From Legionella gresilensis (GTDB taxonomy: Bacteria > Pseudomonadota > Gammaproteobacteria > Legionellales > Legionellaceae), in NCBI RefSeq assembly GCF_900639865.1, contig NZ_CAAAHX010000012.1, positions 1 through 64,000 on the forward strand: a stretch of DNA of 64,000 bases, written 5' to 3'. Positions 31,211 through 40,032 of this stretch are shown one piece after another (position 1 is the first letter of the stretch; each line of letters starts with the position of its first letter). The position numbers and the translations under genes were made by a program. The notes under the pieces were generated by a model that saw only the letters and a list, made by a program, of their open reading frames with translations, was not told where the DNA came from and made no database searches.

Positions 31211-32776
31211 ATGTTCTTGCGTGTAGTTATTTTTTTAACATGTTTAAATAATGCTGTATTCAGTTGGTCTGCTTGTGTTTTTAAAGATTCAACTAATAAT
31301 ATAGCACCTATCACCCATGACGCTTTGCGATTAATTATTGAACAAAGTAAAGGTTGTCCAACTGATGTTTTTGCTTTTCATGCTCTTCTTAAAAATAAAC
31401 AATTAACTTTACATACAACCTTAGTAGCAAATCGTGGCTTTCACAATCCAAGCCTTGGCAGCTTTAGTCTATTTGAAATAGTGACAGGACATACAAAGGG
31501 AATTCCTATAATTAAATCTGGCGAATTCTTCTTTGGCCATTTTACCGATATTGATGAACAAAATCGCTTAATTGCCAATCAAGAACCTATGCAAGGCGCT
31601 TTAATGATTGAAGCTATTGCATGGGATTATAAGAAAAAGCTATTTAATTTTTATGAGCTGCGTGGCGATGGTGAAAAAGGGCAGTGGTTTTATCGTGGTA
31701 ATTCGCTAGATATTTTTTCAGATAATAAACAACTTCATTTGCAAAGCGATCCCCTTCACCCTCAATTTGGGCAAAGGCTACGTTGTTCAGGATGTCATGG
31801 CCAAGGCGGGCCTATTATGAAGGAGATAGATAAGCCTTATAATGATTGGTGGACACAAAATCGTCCCTTAGATTTGGGCGGTAGAAAACCTGATGATAAT
31901 TTGTCTGCAATATTAGTAAATTTAGTTTCAGCAGAAAAATTAGCAGAGCATGTTAAAATAGGTATGAACAAGCTTACACAAATTTTTCCCTATAAGCATT
32001 TAACATGGCAAGAGCAATTAAGGCCGTTATTTTGTCCAGTTGAAATTAATTTTATATCTGATAATTTACCTAATGATTTAGGTCAAACCACCATTAAAAT
32101 TCCTAGTGATTTTTTCATTGACTCAAGGTTATTGTCCACAATAAAAAATTCATCCATTATTATTTCTCGTAATCATTATCAGGAAGCGCTCACTAAGGCC
32201 TTAAGTCATTTCCCTGAAACCAATCAGCTAGATGCAGATCATGCTTGGCTTACGCCCGTAAAATCACTATCTGATCAATTAGCAATACAAGCGCTAGTTG
32301 ATAGAGGCTTGATTACAGAGAAGTTCGTTGCCGATGTATTAGCTATTGATATGACCAATCCAGTTTTTTCAAATAAACGTTGTACTCTTTTACGTTATAT
32401 TCCTAAAACGTATTCCGCTAATTGGCTTCCTATTTTTATTCATAATCTCAAACATAGTAGTAATCAAACTGCCCAAGAATTATTAGCAAATCTTATGGAT
32501 ATCACCCATCCCAAAGAATTTTATCAAAAGAAGGCCGAAAAAATTATTTATCAATGTCAGAAGAAATTAACTAAGCAGCGCAATGTTGAAAAACTCTATG
32601 CTCTTTTATCGCAAAGAAGGATAGAAATTAAAGCTTCTGAAATTTCGGCCAATCCATTAGGACAAATTTTAGAACCTGGTTTTCGAGTTATTTTTCCAGA
32701 AAATAATTTAGTCTTATCACCTGGACAATTAATATTGGATAAAGACTGTACTATTAGAGGCCAAGCCAACGAATAA
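31211..32776 (+). CDS. Exported protein with a single c-type heme motif, function unknown
   Basis: A 521-residue protein I do not recognise as a named family. It begins with a signal peptide (MFLRVVIFLTCLNNAVFSWSA) and contains one CXXCH motif, C192-S-G-C195-H196, in LRCSGCHGQGGPIM, the signature for covalent heme c. A methionine a few residues on (GGPIM) could be the second axial ligand. The remainder has no other cytochrome features visible, so it may be a periplasmic redox protein or an enzyme with one heme domain. ATG 31211 is preceded by AGGAAAAGG; a TTG at 31196 is possible. The 3' end overlaps the convergent L,D-transpeptidase gene by 23 bp. Confidence 0.7.
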   Translation: MFLRVVIFLTCLNNAVFSWSACVFKDSTNNIAPITHDALRLIIEQSKGCPTDVFAFHALLKNKQLTLHTTLVANRGFHNPSLGSFSLFEIVTGHTKGIPIIKSGEFFFGHFTDIDEQNRLIANQEPMQGALMIEAIAWDYKKKLFNFYELRGDGEKGQWFYRGNSLDIFSDNKQLHLQSDPLHPQFGQRLRCSGCHGQGGPIMKEIDKPYNDWWTQNRPLDLGGRKPDDNLSAILVNLVSAEKLAEHVKIGMNKLTQIFPYKHLTWQEQLRPLFCPVEINFISDNLPNDLGQTTIKIPSDFFIDSRLLSTIKNSSIIISRNHYQEALTKALSHFPETNQLDADHAWLTPVKSLSDQLAIQALVDRGLITEKFVADVLAIDMTNPVFSNKRCTLLRYIPKTYSANWLPIFIHNLKHSSNQTAQELLANLMDITHPKEFYQKKAEKIIYQCQKKLTKQRNVEKLYALLSQRRIEIKASEISANPLGQILEPGFRVIFPENNLVLSPGQLILDKDCTIRGQANE

Positions 32777-34028
32777 ATTGCTTAGTAGACTTTAAGCTAA
32801 TAAAGGATTGGGTATCAAAATAAATATTATATACTTTGGTATCCCCATTCTCTATTAAAGATGTACTGTTAAGGCGCACATCTTTTGCCTTGCCTAAAAG
32901 AATAATTTTCATTTGCGTTTGATAATAACCGCGATTCATTTTGACTTCTGGAATAACGAAATAAACTGCATTTAAATCATCTTTGTTAGTATTAAGAAGA
33001 ATATTGCTGGTAGCTATTAAAGTTTTAAATTCAGAGCCATTAAGAGCTACATATTCAGTATTATTAATTTGTCGGCGTAGCATTCTAGAAAGGGGGACTT
33101 TAATTTGAAAGAGACGTTCATAGTTATCTGCTGTAATTGCTAAAATAGGTTCATTTTCCTCGCGTTTATTATTTTTATTTAAATCAGCAAAAAGTATTTC
33201 TTCTTTAGGAATACTATCTTCATCTGGTTGTAGCTCAGGGAAAAGCTGTGCATGACTCGCTATAGTTGAATGATTATCACAATTTAAAAATTTTGATTTT
33301 GCAAACCACTTATCATTGGGATAATAAATGACTAATAATGCCTTATCTTTGATAGTATTAATAATCGCTTCACTTAAATGTTCAGGCAATGCCGGGCAGC
33401 CCCAACTGCGGCCCGCTCTACCATATTTTTTGATAAAATTTTCTTCAACATACCAACCTGGATGTATAACAATAGCACGTCCTGCAGCATTATCATTAAA
33501 ACTTTGATCTAAACCTGTAAGTTGTAAAGATAATCCTTCTCGACCTCGATAAGCTTTATCAGTCTCATAAACCCCAATACTGCTTGCTTTACTATTGTAT
33601 TTATTAGAAAAATAATTAGATAAGAGCGTGCCTGAGTTAATACCATGTGAAACATAGGTATGAAAAAGTAGCTTTTTTTGATTTAAATCAAACACCCAAA
33701 GTCTTTTTTCACTAGATGGTAGAGAGTAATCAATGATTGCTAAAATATTATTATGCGCAACATTATATGTTGTTGCACATCTTAAGGTAGTTAATACTTT
33801 ATTAATAACCGCATCACTTAATAAATAATCCTTATTTTCAAGCATTGCTTTAATATCATTAAATGGATCATCTTGTATATTACTTTGTACGGCAGAAGGA
33901 TTAAAAATAGACGTGATTAGGCCCATTAAATTATAAGTATTGGCCACTTTTTGTTGGAAAAAATCAAGCGGAGGCATGGCAAAACAAGCTGATGTAACTG
34001 CTAAATATAATAGCAGGCCTTTTATCAT
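32754..34028 (-). CDS. Murein L,D-transpeptidase catalytic domain protein
   Basis: A 424-residue exported protein with a signal peptide (MIKGLLLYLAVTSACFA). Residues about 90-250 form a YkuD-like L,D-transpeptidase domain: LWVFDLNQKKLLFHTYVSHG, IVIHPGWYV and the catalytic GRSWGCPAL, which corresponds to the SxGC motif of the murein L,D-transpeptidase catalytic domain family. It would form or edit 3-3 cross-links or attach proteins to peptidoglycan in the periplasm. The C-terminal 170 residues have no recognisable domain. GAGGGA precedes the start. It is convergent with, and overlaps, the CXXCH gene. Confidence 0.85.
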   Translation of the reverse strand: MIKGLLLYLAVTSACFAMPPLDFFQQKVANTYNLMGLITSIFNPSAVQSNIQDDPFNDIKAMLENKDYLLSDAVINKVLTTLRCATTYNVAHNNILAIIDYSLPSSEKRLWVFDLNQKKLLFHTYVSHGINSGTLLSNYFSNKYNSKASSIGVYETDKAYRGREGLSLQLTGLDQSFNDNAAGRAIVIHPGWYVEENFIKKYGRAGRSWGCPALPEHLSEAIINTIKDKALLVIYYPNDKWFAKSKFLNCDNHSTIASHAQLFPELQPDEDSIPKEEILFADLNKNNKREENEPILAITADNYERLFQIKVPLSRMLRRQINNTEYVALNGSEFKTLIATSNILLNTNKDDLNAVYFVIPEVKMNRGYYQTQMKIILLGKAKDVRLNSTSLIENGDTKVYNIYFDTQSFISLKSTKQFIRWLGL

Positions 34029-34282
34029 GAGCTTCCCTCATTTCCTTAATAATTTTTAACCCGTTATTAACTAATATAGCCTAAGCTAGCAATTTAATTT
34101 TGATTCTAAGTAATTTAAATCGTTTAATATTAGTTTTAAAGCTAAGAAATTAATTAATTATTATTGTTTTAATTTAAAAATAACTTTTTGAAAGCGAATA
34201 AAATATTAAATTACAGACAAGATGTTAATATATAGCCTCTTTATGGTTCATAAAATTTAGTCGCTAGGTTTTGCAATTAACG

Positions 34283-34831
34283 CTATAATTTGGGATTTAT
34301 TGCCGAATCTTCTTTGTTAGAAGCTTCAGCCACTTTATCTATAAAGCTTCCTCCATGAGATTTCCAAAATTGAAAAGTTCCTTTCGAAAACCTTGAATAA
34401 ACTCCTAGACTTAAGGCTTGAAATACGTTTTCTAAAAAATTTCCCAAGCTTGAGCCTCGTCTTTTACTTAACGTTTGTATATTTTCCTGAGTGAGAACAC
34501 TTTTAAAGCTAGTTATTTTAGTGTTTTCATCAGAATCGTTGTTAAGTGTTTTTAACATCTCTGCAACAATTTTATATTTACGAAGTGCCGCATGTAAGGA
34601 TTTATTCTCTTCATATGATGGCTTATTCGGCAGACAATCTGGTATTTCCCCATATAGGTAAAGATCAGCGGTTGCAGGATATTGCTCTATTTTATATTTA
34701 TAAAAGTGATCTTGAACATATTGTGGAAGTGAAGACATACCTTTTTTAATTTCTTTTTCAAGATGTTGTCTATATTTTTCACACAAATATTTTAATTCTT
34801 CGGACTTAGTTTGCATAAAAAAATGATGCAA
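34283..34831 (-). CDS. Small hypothetical protein, effector-like
   Basis: A 182-residue soluble protein with no signal peptide, mostly helical, with a charged N-terminal half. The C-terminal part reads SLGNFLENVFQALSLGVYSR then GTFQFWKSHGGSFIDKV, a pattern that I associate with C-termini of several Legionella secreted proteins; this is recollection, not a search result. The last residues (SNKEDSAINPKL) are polar, as in Dot/Icm substrates. It is flanked by AT-rich gaps of 254 and 200 bp with nothing else visible. An internal Met at residue 6 (34816) is an alternative start. Confidence 0.6.
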   Translation of the reverse strand: MHHFFMQTKSEELKYLCEKYRQHLEKEIKKGMSSLPQYVQDHFYKYKIEQYPATADLYLYGEIPDCLPNKPSYEENKSLHAALRKYKIVAEMLKTLNNDSDENTKITSFKSVLTQENIQTLSKRRGSSLGNFLENVFQALSLGVYSRFSKGTFQFWKSHGGSFIDKVAEASNKEDSAINPKL

Positions 34832-35031
34832 TTTATTTCAATTAGTTTTAATTATATCTTATTTAAAAATATATATAATAAACTTAAATTATAAGACATA
34901 ATTTATCCCATAATATAAAATGGTTAATTTTCTATTTTCACTTCTCAAAAATAAACAAACTCGATATAAAAGCTATTCGATTCTTTTATATCGAATTCAG
35001 GTTGACTACATAGTTACAGGATAAACCTTAA

Positions 35032-35889
35032 TTAACCATTTACAATCACGCCACCATTAGGATGCAAAACTTGACCGGTCATATAAGAAGAGTCTTCAGA
35101 AGCTAAATATACATAAGCAGGTGCCATTTCGGATGGCTGGCCCGCCCGTTTCATAGGCACTTGATTGCCAAATTCCGCTACTTCTTCTTTGGAAAAGGTA
35201 GCTGGAATTAAAGGTGTCCAAATGGGGCCTGGTGCGACAGCATTAACTCGAATTCCTTTTTGCACTAAATTTTGTGAAAGGGAACGGGTAAAAGCAATAA
35301 TTGCACCTTTTGTAGATGAATAATCAATTAAATGATCGCTACCTTTGTAGGCCGTTACTGACGTCGTATTTACGATAGTGCTTCCTTTTTTTAAATGAGG
35401 CAACGCTGCTTTTATTACATAAAAATAAGAAAAGAAATTTGTCTTAAAAGTCTCTTCTAATTGCTCACAGCTAATATCTTCAAAAGATTCTTTGGGATGC
35501 TGCTCGGCACAATTATTAACGATGATATCCAATTGTTTAAATTGTTTAACAGTTTCATTAACAATGTCCTCGCATGCTTCATAAGTTTGTAAATTGCGAG
35601 CAATTAAATGACACTGGCCTCCTAATTCTTCTTCAATAATCCTTTGAGTTTCTTTAGCATCTTCTTCTTCATTTAGATAATGAACGACAACTTTTGCACC
35701 TTCTAAAGCAAAGGCACAAGCTACAGCGCGCCCGATACCGCTATCGCCACCCGTAATTAAAGCAACTTTATTTTTTAATTTATCACTTCCCTTATAAGAG
35801 GGGGAAAGATACTCAGGCTTTGGCGTCATTTCTGCTTCGATACCTGGTTGCTGATTTTGATGTTGGGGTGGTTGTTGTTTTTCTTGCAT
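35032..35889 (-). CDS. SDR family oxidoreductase (YghA/YhdF-like)
   Basis: A 285-residue classical short-chain dehydrogenase. A Gln/Pro-rich N-terminal tail (residues 1-30) precedes the Rossmann fold with the cofactor loop TGGDSGIGRA, then NNCAEQ, the catalytic serine in NTTSVTAYKG, YSSTKGA with the catalytic Tyr-x3-Lys, and VAPGPIWTPLIP. The tail and PKPEYLSPSYKGSDKLKNKVALITGG are typical of the YghA / general-stress GsiB-region group. The substrate is unknown; related proteins are stress-induced NADP aldehyde or sugar reductases. It is a single gene. Confidence 0.9.
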   Translation of the reverse strand: MQEKQQPPQHQNQQPGIEAEMTPKPEYLSPSYKGSDKLKNKVALITGGDSGIGRAVACAFALEGAKVVVHYLNEEEDAKETQRIIEEELGGQCHLIARNLQTYEACEDIVNETVKQFKQLDIIVNNCAEQHPKESFEDISCEQLEETFKTNFFSYFYVIKAALPHLKKGSTIVNTTSVTAYKGSDHLIDYSSTKGAIIAFTRSLSQNLVQKGIRVNAVAPGPIWTPLIPATFSKEEVAEFGNQVPMKRAGQPSEMAPAYVYLASEDSSYMTGQVLHPNGGVIVNG

Positions 35890-36463
35890 ACATCCTCCAA
35901 TTTTTAAACAAAAGTTATAAAATGAAGCGATTAAGCTGCATCTAATAGGAATATTTAGTTTTCTAGGTTAACTAATTTTTACTTGTAGTGAAACCTAACA
36001 GCGAAGAAAAAGCCAAGAGTACTGGCCCTTAATTAAGTAAGGAAGAGGTATATCTATGATCTTTTATATAGCTTGGTAGAGCAATTTTTAACAGTAATGC
36101 TCGCATTAAAAATTCTATCGTGACTATTATGAAAAATTCAATAAATCCTTGCTTAATTCATCTGTACTAAAACCTGCTACTAAAATGATTGTTGTATTTT
36201 CTTGCTATCAATGAGCCCTTTTATTCTTCTCATTCTGACAAAATAGTTAATCTAATTTATTAGCTATTTTTTAAGAATAGACACAAAATTACGGATAGCA
36301 AGTTATGAGATTACCTTAGATCTAATCTCTATTTAATAATTAATTTAAATGGACGTTTTCCATAGACTTTCAGGGCTATTAATTAGCAGTAAATTACTTA
36401 ATATGTTTTTTTATTGATCATTCAATGTATAATCGCTCTTTTAACAACAAGAGAATTATAATA
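35890..36463. other. 574-bp AT-rich gap without a recognised gene
   Basis: I see no convincing coding frame or RNA gene here. The only structure noted is a hairpin in which AATTTTTAA (36083-36091) pairs with TTAAAAATT (36106-36114), with a nested TAATGC/GCATTA. The region probably holds promoters of the flanking divergent genes. Confidence 0.5.
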
Positions 36464-36925
36464 ATGAAAAAAGGTATCTTTAAACCAATTCCTCTAGCAG
36501 AAATGCCCGCGGTGACAAGCCATCTTAAATTTAACAGTATCTTAGATAGAGAAGGTGCTGAAAATTTTTTAGACACAGCCTCTTCTGATGAATATATTAT
36601 TAGAAAAAGCTCTCTAGGCTCAGACTGTTTGGCTTTAACTTTAGTGACTAAATTTACTGGTATTGCAGAACCCCATAAAGTTACCTCTCAAGGCCTAAAT
36701 CTTCATCATTTTCTGATAGATTCAAATAATCCTACTGATGATAGATTTACAAAAGCCCAAGATCCAGTTGAAGAAATAAGAAGGTATATGGATTTTATTG
36801 AGAAAAACAGGGAGTTTGTAACACCTCAAAAATATACCAGTCTAATGAAATTGAAATTTTCTTTAACGTCAGCTGTGGTGTCTACGAATGAAGATTTACC
36901 CTCGCCGCCAAGCTTTCAACGCTAA
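36464..36925 (+). CDS. Small protein with an SH2-like domain, candidate translocated effector
   Basis: A 153-residue protein whose sequence pattern follows an SH2 domain. ILDREGAENFL (residues 26-36) corresponds to the 'sReeAeelL' helix with Arg29 at the alpha-A position; EYIIRKSSLGSDCLALTLV (43-61) corresponds to the FLVRxS strand with Arg47 as the phosphotyrosine-binding arginine and the next strand; LNLHHFLID (78-86) corresponds to the beta-D strand; DRFTKAQDPVEEIRRYMDFI corresponds to the 'F.sl.eLv.yy' end. SH2 domains are otherwise eukaryotic, but Legionella genomes are known to encode them. No signal peptide is present. An upstream in-frame ATG at 36425 would add 13 residues; neither start has a strong ribosome site. 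Confidence 0.65.
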   Translation: MKKGIFKPIPLAEMPAVTSHLKFNSILDREGAENFLDTASSDEYIIRKSSLGSDCLALTLVTKFTGIAEPHKVTSQGLNLHHFLIDSNNPTDDRFTKAQDPVEEIRRYMDFIEKNREFVTPQKYTSLMKLKFSLTSAVVSTNEDLPSPPSFQR

Positions 36926-36962
36926 TATTAATTGTTACTAATTAAAATTTTCAAAATAAGAA

Positions 36963-36997
36963 TACCTATAAACTTACAGACCTTGGGTTTATAGGTA
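36963..36997. terminator. Bidirectional terminator hairpin
   Basis: An 11-bp perfect stem (36963-36973 with 36987-36997; core ACCTATAAAC/GTTTATAGGT) with a 13-nt loop lies between the SH2-like gene and the convergent P450 gene. Confidence 0.65.
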
Positions 36998-37026
36998 AAC
37001 GCTTTAACTGATTAGAATAATATTAT

Positions 37027-38238
37027 TTAACTAGAAGTTATCCATAAATGTTCGAACCCAGAAAAAGATAAGCTATGATGTTTTCTAACAGCGGGCAAAT
37101 GCCTATCTAACTTTAATGCTGGATAATATTTCAATAAAGTTTGAAAGACTATATTCATCTCTATCCGCGCAAGCTTTGCACCTAAACAAAAATGACCACC
37201 ATAACCATAGCTAAAATGGGCATTCAAACGCTCGCTAAGTTTTATCTCATCAGGATTGGGAAAATAACTAGGATCGCGATTAATAGCATGAGTAGAAATA
37301 AAGATTACACTGCCTGCTTTAATAAACTGGCTACCTATATAGGTATCATTTTTCGTTACCCGAAAAATAAAAGTTACGGCAGGATCTAATCGATTGGCTT
37401 CTTCTATGTAATTGTCTAATTTAACAATCTTCTCGCCCATTTTTTGCCAAAGGCCAGGTATGGTTAGCAAACTATAAAGATTATTACATAATTGATCGGT
37501 GGTTGTAACTTGTCCTGCGACTAACATCATAATAGCCTGAGAAATAATTTCGTCATCGTTTAAATTAAAATGTTCTTGATATTTTAGGAGAGTACTTAGA
37601 AAATCATCTTCGGGGTTTGCACGTTTACGCTGAATTAAGTCAGCAAAGTAGTTATATAAATTCTCTGCGCTATTGTTAACTTTAATACCATCCTCATTGA
37701 AGTAAGTCGTTGAGCCGCCAAAAAATTGGGTCATGTTATTGGACCAATTATAAAAGTCTAAGCGTTCATTATCGGGAATAGCAAACAACTCTGCTAGCGT
37801 TGTTGATGGAATAACTTCTGCAATATTTTTGACAAAATCAAAAGGTTCGTTGGGATTAAAATGTATCAAACAACGCTTTAAGGTTTGTTCAACAAGAGGT
37901 TTAAGCTCATTTAGTTTTTGATTAGTAAAGCCTTGATAACAAATACGGCGTCTTGCCGTGTGCAGAGGCGCATCACTCATGACCATCATTTTACTAACGA
38001 CTTTAAAAAAATCTTGAATCAAGGATAAGTCCATTTCAGGCATCCGAGAAATAAAAAAAGGACTACGATCACAACTGAAATCTGAACTCAGTAAAACCTG
38101 TTTCGCTAAGTCATATTTAGTAATTACCCAAAATTTACCTGGCTCCCACCAAAACAAGGGGCCAATTTCGCATAAATGATGAGCAAATTCTTGTGGTGTA
38201 GAGTTTTGTTTTAACTGCATTAAGGTATATGTAGTCAT
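37027..38238 (-). CDS. Cytochrome P450 of the isonitrile cluster
   Basis: A 403-residue soluble bacterial P450. The heme-ligand loop is FSYGYGGHFCLGAKLARIE with Cys351; the I-helix reads MMLVAGQVTTTDQLCNNLY, where the usual acid of AGxDT is replaced (GQVTT); the K-helix region is EEANRLDPAVTFIFRVTKND, in which the canonical ExxR is EANR. It is translated from the same transcript as pvcB, overlapping its stop by 4 bp, so it probably oxidises or couples the product of PvcA/PvcB. The missing I-helix Asp/Glu suggests altered oxygen activation or a non-hydroxylating reaction. Redox partners are not encoded here. Confidence 0.9.
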   Translation of the reverse strand: MTTYTLMQLKQNSTPQEFAHHLCEIGPLFWWEPGKFWVITKYDLAKQVLLSSDFSCDRSPFFISRMPEMDLSLIQDFFKVVSKMMVMSDAPLHTARRRICYQGFTNQKLNELKPLVEQTLKRCLIHFNPNEPFDFVKNIAEVIPSTTLAELFAIPDNERLDFYNWSNNMTQFFGGSTTYFNEDGIKVNNSAENLYNYFADLIQRKRANPEDDFLSTLLKYQEHFNLNDDEIISQAIMMLVAGQVTTTDQLCNNLYSLLTIPGLWQKMGEKIVKLDNYIEEANRLDPAVTFIFRVTKNDTYIGSQFIKAGSVIFISTHAINRDPSYFPNPDEIKLSERLNAHFSYGYGGHFCLGAKLARIEMNIVFQTLLKYYPALKLDRHLPAVRKHHSLSFSGFEHLWITSS

Positions 38239-39020
38239 AAAATTTGAATCCTTCTTAAATGCCTTGGCGTAATTTTATTAAAAGCATTGCGTCCATGTAA
38301 TAGTGAAAAATTATCCGCAATAAGGTAATCGCCCGTTTGCCACTGATGCTGGCAGCAATAGCGGGGTTGCCGCATTAAAGAGCTAAGAGTTTTGAGTATT
38401 TTTAATGACTCACGTGGATTTTTATTAATAATATTCACTTCGACTGGATTAAGATAATCTTCCCCAACAGGCTCAGCAAACCGCATGATTGTTCTTGCTG
38501 TGTCTGGATGTTTAGCGATTAATTTCCGTTTAATATGGCCACCATAGTGGGCTAATTTTTCAGTAGAAAAAGTTAATTCATAAGTAAGCCACTCTTGCCT
38601 TTGCTCATCGGAAGCTTCGTCCCAGATAGCTTCTGTATTAACAAATAGTGTTTCGCCGCCTGTGTTTTGCTTAGGTGCATCTAAGCAATGAAAGAATAAA
38701 AAACGCGGTTCTTGATAAAAAGCACCGTCCCAATGTAGAGGGACATCGCCATGGGTAAATAAATAGTTTTTAGTATTCATATCAGGCCGCATTTCCATAA
38801 CAGGGCCAAAATTCCAATGCAATAATTTCGCCTGGGACGAGCAGTAGTTTAATAGCTCATCTCGTGTCAGTGCTTTAAAACCACGCAACAGTATTACCTT
38901 GTGGCGTCTCGTCTCTTCTAAAAGATCATTTAAGCTAAAATCAGCCAAGCTTTTTTGGTTTTTATTTTCAATAAGATAAGGATGAAAAGAAGCGTCTATC
39001 GGTAAGGTAATCATTAGCAA
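38235..39020 (-). CDS. pvcB: Isonitrile-modifying Fe(II)/2-oxoglutarate dioxygenase (PvcB/IsnB)
   Basis: A 261-residue TauD/TfdA-family oxygenase. The iron facial triad is visible as HWDG (HxD) in VPLHWDGAFYQEPRFLFFHCLD and a distal histidine in NFSLLHGRNAF, where the following Arg would bind 2-oxoglutarate. PvcB enzymes desaturate or otherwise oxidise the isonitrile amino acid made by PvcA. It overlaps pvcA by 7 bp and the P450 gene by 4 bp, so the three are one operon. A second Met at residue 3 (39014) is a possible start. Confidence 0.9.
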   Translation of the reverse strand: MLMITLPIDASFHPYLIENKNQKSLADFSLNDLLEETRRHKVILLRGFKALTRDELLNYCSSQAKLLHWNFGPVMEMRPDMNTKNYLFTHGDVPLHWDGAFYQEPRFLFFHCLDAPKQNTGGETLFVNTEAIWDEASDEQRQEWLTYELTFSTEKLAHYGGHIKRKLIAKHPDTARTIMRFAEPVGEDYLNPVEVNIINKNPRESLKILKTLSSLMRQPRYCCQHQWQTGDYLIADNFSLLHGRNAFNKITPRHLRRIQIL

Positions 39021-39931
39021 GCCTCCAAAACATAATGATCATGGTTAAATTTGGCACCTAATCGCTCTGCCTCAGCTCGCTTGATTAACTGCCAAGCATT
39101 TTTATTTTTAAGTAAAACATTATGCCAAGGCGTTGCCCAGCAATTATTAGCAGGTAAAAATTGAATACCTAATTTTTCTGAGCCACATGGTTGAGGATGA
39201 ATGGATAAGCGAACTGCATAGGGAAAATAATTTGCCAATAGATGAGACCAGGCATTAGAACGCCTTAGCACTTCATAAGCAACATGTTTTGCTTCTTTGC
39301 GCACTTGATTTTTAGAAAGATTTTGGCGTAAATACAATTGATCTTCAATAATAAAGCGATGAATCCCGTTAAATTGATATAAAAGTATTTCATTAGCAAG
39401 AACTCGTTTCTTTAATGACGGTAGGGGCTCACCAAATTCATTGATTAATTTTTCTCGCATCATTTCATAACTACAATGTGTATAAACATCATCTAAAGAA
39501 AATGTACTTAAATAAGTTAATTCATTCTTGGCAATAATCGATTTAATTTCTTGTTGATAAATCTCGACATCAGTATCCTTAACTAACACTAAGTCATTAA
39601 AAACGCGGCCATCAGAGCAAATAATGAGCTGAACACCAGGCGCATGTAATTGTTTAATATGATGACATAGCTGATTAAGATTTTTTAAGCCCATAATCTC
39701 ACCTAAATCTGGGCGAGATGAAATTGTTTTTTGTCTATTTGCTGATTTCGCTGGGAATGCAGGCAAAATTAAAGTAATGGGTTGCTCCATGACAATAGCC
39801 TGAAATACTTTAGCTAAATGTGGTTCTTGACAATTAGGGCAATAATTCCCCTGGCAATTAAGTGCGTATGATTTTACCTGACGCTTCTGTTTTAAAAGTA
39901 ACGCAATAATTTCTTTAGCCATCCTCTGCAT
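39014..39931 (-). CDS. pvcA: Isonitrile synthase (PvcA/IsnA)
   Basis: A 305-residue protein of the L-tyrosine/L-tryptophan isonitrile synthase family, which converts the amino group to an isonitrile using ribulose-5-phosphate. Typical segments are PITLILPAFPAKSANRQKTISSRPDLGEIMGL, LIICSDGRVFNDLV and NEILLYQFNGIHRFIIEDQ-like sequence, plus SIHPQPCGSEKLGIQFL. An N-terminal cysteine pair, C31PNC34-like (NYCPNCQEP), could bind a metal. The start is supported by AGGAGA 7 nt upstream. Upstream, between this gene and the divergent LysR regulator, is a Fur-box-like dyad. Confidence 0.92.
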   Translation of the reverse strand: MQRMAKEIIALLLKQKRQVKSYALNCQGNYCPNCQEPHLAKVFQAIVMEQPITLILPAFPAKSANRQKTISSRPDLGEIMGLKNLNQLCHHIKQLHAPGVQLIICSDGRVFNDLVLVKDTDVEIYQQEIKSIIAKNELTYLSTFSLDDVYTHCSYEMMREKLINEFGEPLPSLKKRVLANEILLYQFNGIHRFIIEDQLYLRQNLSKNQVRKEAKHVAYEVLRRSNAWSHLLANYFPYAVRLSIHPQPCGSEKLGIQFLPANNCWATPWHNVLLKNKNAWQLIKRAEAERLGAKFNHDHYVLEAC

Positions 39932-39950
39932 ACTATTATCTCCTATCTAA

Positions 39951-39967
39951 ATGCGAATTATTCTCAT
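39951..39967. promoter_or_regulatory. Fur-box-like dyad upstream of pvcA
   Basis: ATGCGAATTATTCTCAT is a 17-bp dyad of two 8-bp arms around a central T with a single mismatch (ATGCGAAT versus the complement of ATTCTCAT). It resembles the 7-1-7 Fur recognition pattern (TGATAATNATTATCA, often GAGAATNATTCTC). It lies 20 bp before the pvcA start, and downstream of a TTGACT (read on the minus strand at 39976-39971) that could serve as the -35. Iron control of the pvc operon is therefore plausible. Confidence 0.55.
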
Positions 39968-40032
39968 CCTAGTCAAAGTTTTGATAAATTGATAATATTA
40001 TTATTTTATTAAATTGATAACTTACTATAATC

